Of a DNA stretch of 64,000 nucleotides, positions 62,018-64,000 are shown one piece after another; position 1 is the first letter of the stretch, and each line of letters begins with the position of its first letter. The DNA comes from Asterochloris sp. CNOR1 (taxonomy: Eukaryota > Chlorophyta > Trebouxiophyceae > Trebouxiales > Trebouxiaceae). The translations under genes and the position numbers were made by a program. The stretch is from contig OZ017756.1 in the NCBI GenBank assembly GCA_963969365.1, positions 806,001 to 870,000 of the forward strand, read 5' to 3'. The notes below the pieces were generated by a model that did no database searches, was not told the origin of the DNA, and saw only the letters and a list, made by a program, of their open reading frames with translations.

Positions 62018-64000
62018 TCAGAGTTCATTGTCCTTGTGTTTCTTGGGCCTGTCTCTTTTCTTTTTCTTGCTGCGGGGCTTAGCCGTGTGTTGCGGTTGTG
62101 CCTGCTGCTCCTGCAAGGTGTAACAGGCTGTGTTTCAGTCTCAGAAGATGCCTGCTGAGGGGTGCACGACAGTTCCTCTACAGCTTGCCTACGGTAGACA
62201 AGGCAGTCTGCTAGCTCCAGCTGGCAGTCCTTCAGCCTGGGAGAGCCCAGCGGTACCTGCTCTTCCTGCTCTATCTGTTTCAAGCGCTCCTCTGTGCTCA
62301 GACTGCTGCCCACTTGCTCCCCCATGATGTCACTCAAGTCAAACTCCTCCTCGATCTCCTGCTGCTCAGGCTGCATCACTGCCTCCCCACCGTCCACCAA
62401 CTGGGGCAGCTCCTGCAGGCACACAGGCATCCTGGGCTTTGGCACAACATTTGCCTGCTGGGGCCGGGTTGCTGTGGCAACATACAGGCCACTGAGAGAC
62501 AGCAGGCCCCCATATGTGGGCAGACAGGCTGCACCATTGCAAGAAGGCAAAAGCAGACACCAAGAGCAGTGTTCAGAGCCTGTGACACTGTGAACCCTTC
62601 AACGTGCTGTCTGGCAGACATGCGCAGGCAGACAGGCCTGCCCACCTCCAGAGCCCTGGGCACAAGAGCATTGCCAAGCAGGCCCTTAAGGAAGTCCTGG
62701 AGGTTGGCAAGTGAGTACTCTCGCTGCAGCTGGAGGATGCTCCTCTTCTTGGGGCTGAGCGCGACAGCTGTGGGCAGCTGGCTACCTTCAGCTTGCACCC
62801 CTAGCTGGGCGGCAAAGCTGTGCTGGCGCAGGGCATCCACCCACCTGCAGGGTGTGACTAGCACGTCAGCGCGCGCCGACAGCACCAGGCTAGTTCCTGA
62901 GGGGTACCAGGATCATATGCTGTTTTGCACTGCCAACACACAGTGCAGTCCAGGGCTATGCTTCAGCTTGGGAGGCACAGCATCCACCAGTGCACCACAA
63001 GCACTTGTCATGGAAGGAAGGCCTCCGTGATTGTAGGCCGCCTGTGTGGCAGATGACCTGGTCACACAGCAATGCAAGCCAAGCGCAGTAGCACCACCAG
63101 CAGATGCCTCACATGAAATGGATGGGGGCAGCTGTCATGTGCTCTGCTGCAGCCTTCAGGTCCTGCAGCTGGTCGGCAAAGCTGTCTGCTTGTACGTCCA
63201 GCAGGGCAATGAGGCACAGCCCTGCACTTGCAGTACACTGCTGCTCCATCTCAGCGTTGCTGGTGAGCTCCACCACTTCCTTACGAGTCTTCTCAGGAGC
63301 TGCAGCTGCCTCCTGTGCCTTAGGCCCCAGCCTGCAGGCGGCATAGTCACTCTCAACAAGGCCTGCTGCTATACAAGGAGCTTCTCTGTGCATCAGCGTC
63401 AGCTCTTGTGAGGGACCAGCAGCCACATGTGGACCATTTTGTGCAGCTCCACCCCTCAGGAGTGACAGCCAAACTACCTGGCAGGGGCAGCGGCAGCAAC
63501 AGCTCTCACACTTCAGCATAGCTCTCCAAGCAATTTCTTTGTCATCTCTGCAGAAGCAAGCCAGTGCAGGCCCTTCTTCACTGCTCAAGACGTGTGAAAG
63601 TGAGAAATTTGCACATGAGCTCACCACATGTTAGGCCCAGCCTGGCAGCTGAGCAGCACACGGAGGGCAGGCCCCTGCTTGCTGAAGGTGAGTTGTACTC
63701 ACTTGAGCCTGGTGGACGCCATGTCCAGCTGATGAGCCATGCATTTGTGATTTGCCATCACCCCTTTGCAGATTGCAGTGTATGCTGCTTGACTGCATGC
63801 AAGCTGTAGCTCAAATGAGCTTGTTGGGAGCCACATCCAGTCAGGCTGCTCAGGATTGCATAGAGATGGTGCCTAAAGTTCTGTGCTGCTCATTGTCACT
63901 GCTCCCGTCACTACTGCATGCATGCTGCAGCTTACTTGAGCTCATTGGAGGCCATGTCCAGCCAGGCCGCCAGGTAGGGATACTTGAGGGGGCCTCGGAA
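62018..64000 (-). CDS. Protein disulfide isomerase A6 (P5)-like, 5' part outside window
   Basis: C-terminal portion of an ER disulfide isomerase. Minus exons in phase: 64000-63936 (partial, GPLKYPYLAAWLDMASNEL), 63331-63113, 62844-62646, 62412-62257 and 62110-62018. The non-catalytic thioredoxin-like domain matches PDIA6: EVVELTSNAEMEQQC, IHFMWVDALRQHSF, PTAVALSPKKRSILQLQREY, SLANLQDFLKGLLGN, ELPQLVDGG, then the acidic EIEEEFDLSDIMGE. Unusually, the acidic tail is followed by a charged spacer (STEERLKQIEQEEQ) and a Lys/Arg-rich exon (KPRSKKKKRDRPKKHK) ending DNEL, a KDEL-like tetrapeptide. The CxxC thioredoxin domains lie upstream of the window. The last exon was chosen because it has a TGCAG acceptor and ends in an ER-retention-like signal. 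Reading straight through 62257 gives a less sensible tail. Confidence 0.75.
63681..63975 (-). repeat. Tandem copies of a PDIA6-like exon end and donor
   Basis: Three same-orientation copies of a roughly 48-bp block, spaced about 112-121 bp, end in GCC(A/)CATGTCCAG-like sequence at about 63681-63728, 63793-63840 and 63916-63961. The last is the true exon end (LDMASNEL plus donor). The others read LDMASTRL (with an intact-looking GTGAGT donor at 63700) and LDVAPNKL. Confidence 0.65.

Noticed and set aside
62040-62412. Straight read-through of the PDIA6-like exon past 62257 into a longer open frame
   Set aside because: The read-through loses the ER-retention-like ending, whereas splicing at GTACCG to the TGCAG acceptor at 62110 keeps phase and ends DNEL.

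Overview
The window reads as nuclear DNA of a green alga (Chlorophyta, probably Trebouxiophyceae). This is inferred from a plastid-targeted CP12, a thylakoid-type TPR protein with a Tat-like lumen signal, a CCT-domain regulator, a plant-type AP-1 sigma subunit, high GC, and dense short exons whose introns nearly all end in CTGCAG. All exon joins were made by eye from splice signals, reading phase and family resemblance. None is supported by transcripts.

Layout. 1-1342: 3' part of AP-1 sigma (+). 1806-3546: GT92/DUF23 glycosyltransferase (+). 4951-5950: CP12 (+). 7004-12704: RUVBL1/pontin (+, 10 exons). 13099-19777: large secreted GH5 glucanase with carbohydrate-binding-like modules (-). 22479-25638: CCT-domain protein (-) with a 66-bp-arm hairpin just past its stop. 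25757-30418: poorly resolved gene(s), including a 200-bp assembly gap. 30601-33594: selenocysteine lyase-like PLP enzyme (-), divergent from a dienelactone hydrolase (33781-36475, +). 38338-46468: coiled-coil QRICH2/DUF4795-like protein (-). 46524-50288: eIF3m (-). 50758-54507: DNAJB12/14-type membrane J protein (+). 56330-56741: what looks like a relic of selenide water dikinase (-). 57599-59778: TPR protein (+). 59894-61805: PRXL2/AhpC-TSA-2 peroxiredoxin-like protein (+). 62018-64000: PDIA6-like disulfide isomerase (-), running off the end.

The genes do not form one pathway; this is ordinary intron-rich housekeeping territory. Three cross-cutting signals stand out. First, about 11 of roughly 90 introns start with GC (mostly GCAAG) instead of GT. 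Second, introns of at least five genes hold decayed partial copies of their own neighbouring exon/splice-site junctions, as if introns grow by local tandem duplication. Third, a selenocysteine-lyase-like gene, a broken-looking selenophosphate synthetase and a Cys-containing member of the SelU family lie within 32 kb, consistent with a lineage that lost selenium use. I saw no transposon, virus-like element, rRNA, tRNA or CRISPR array.
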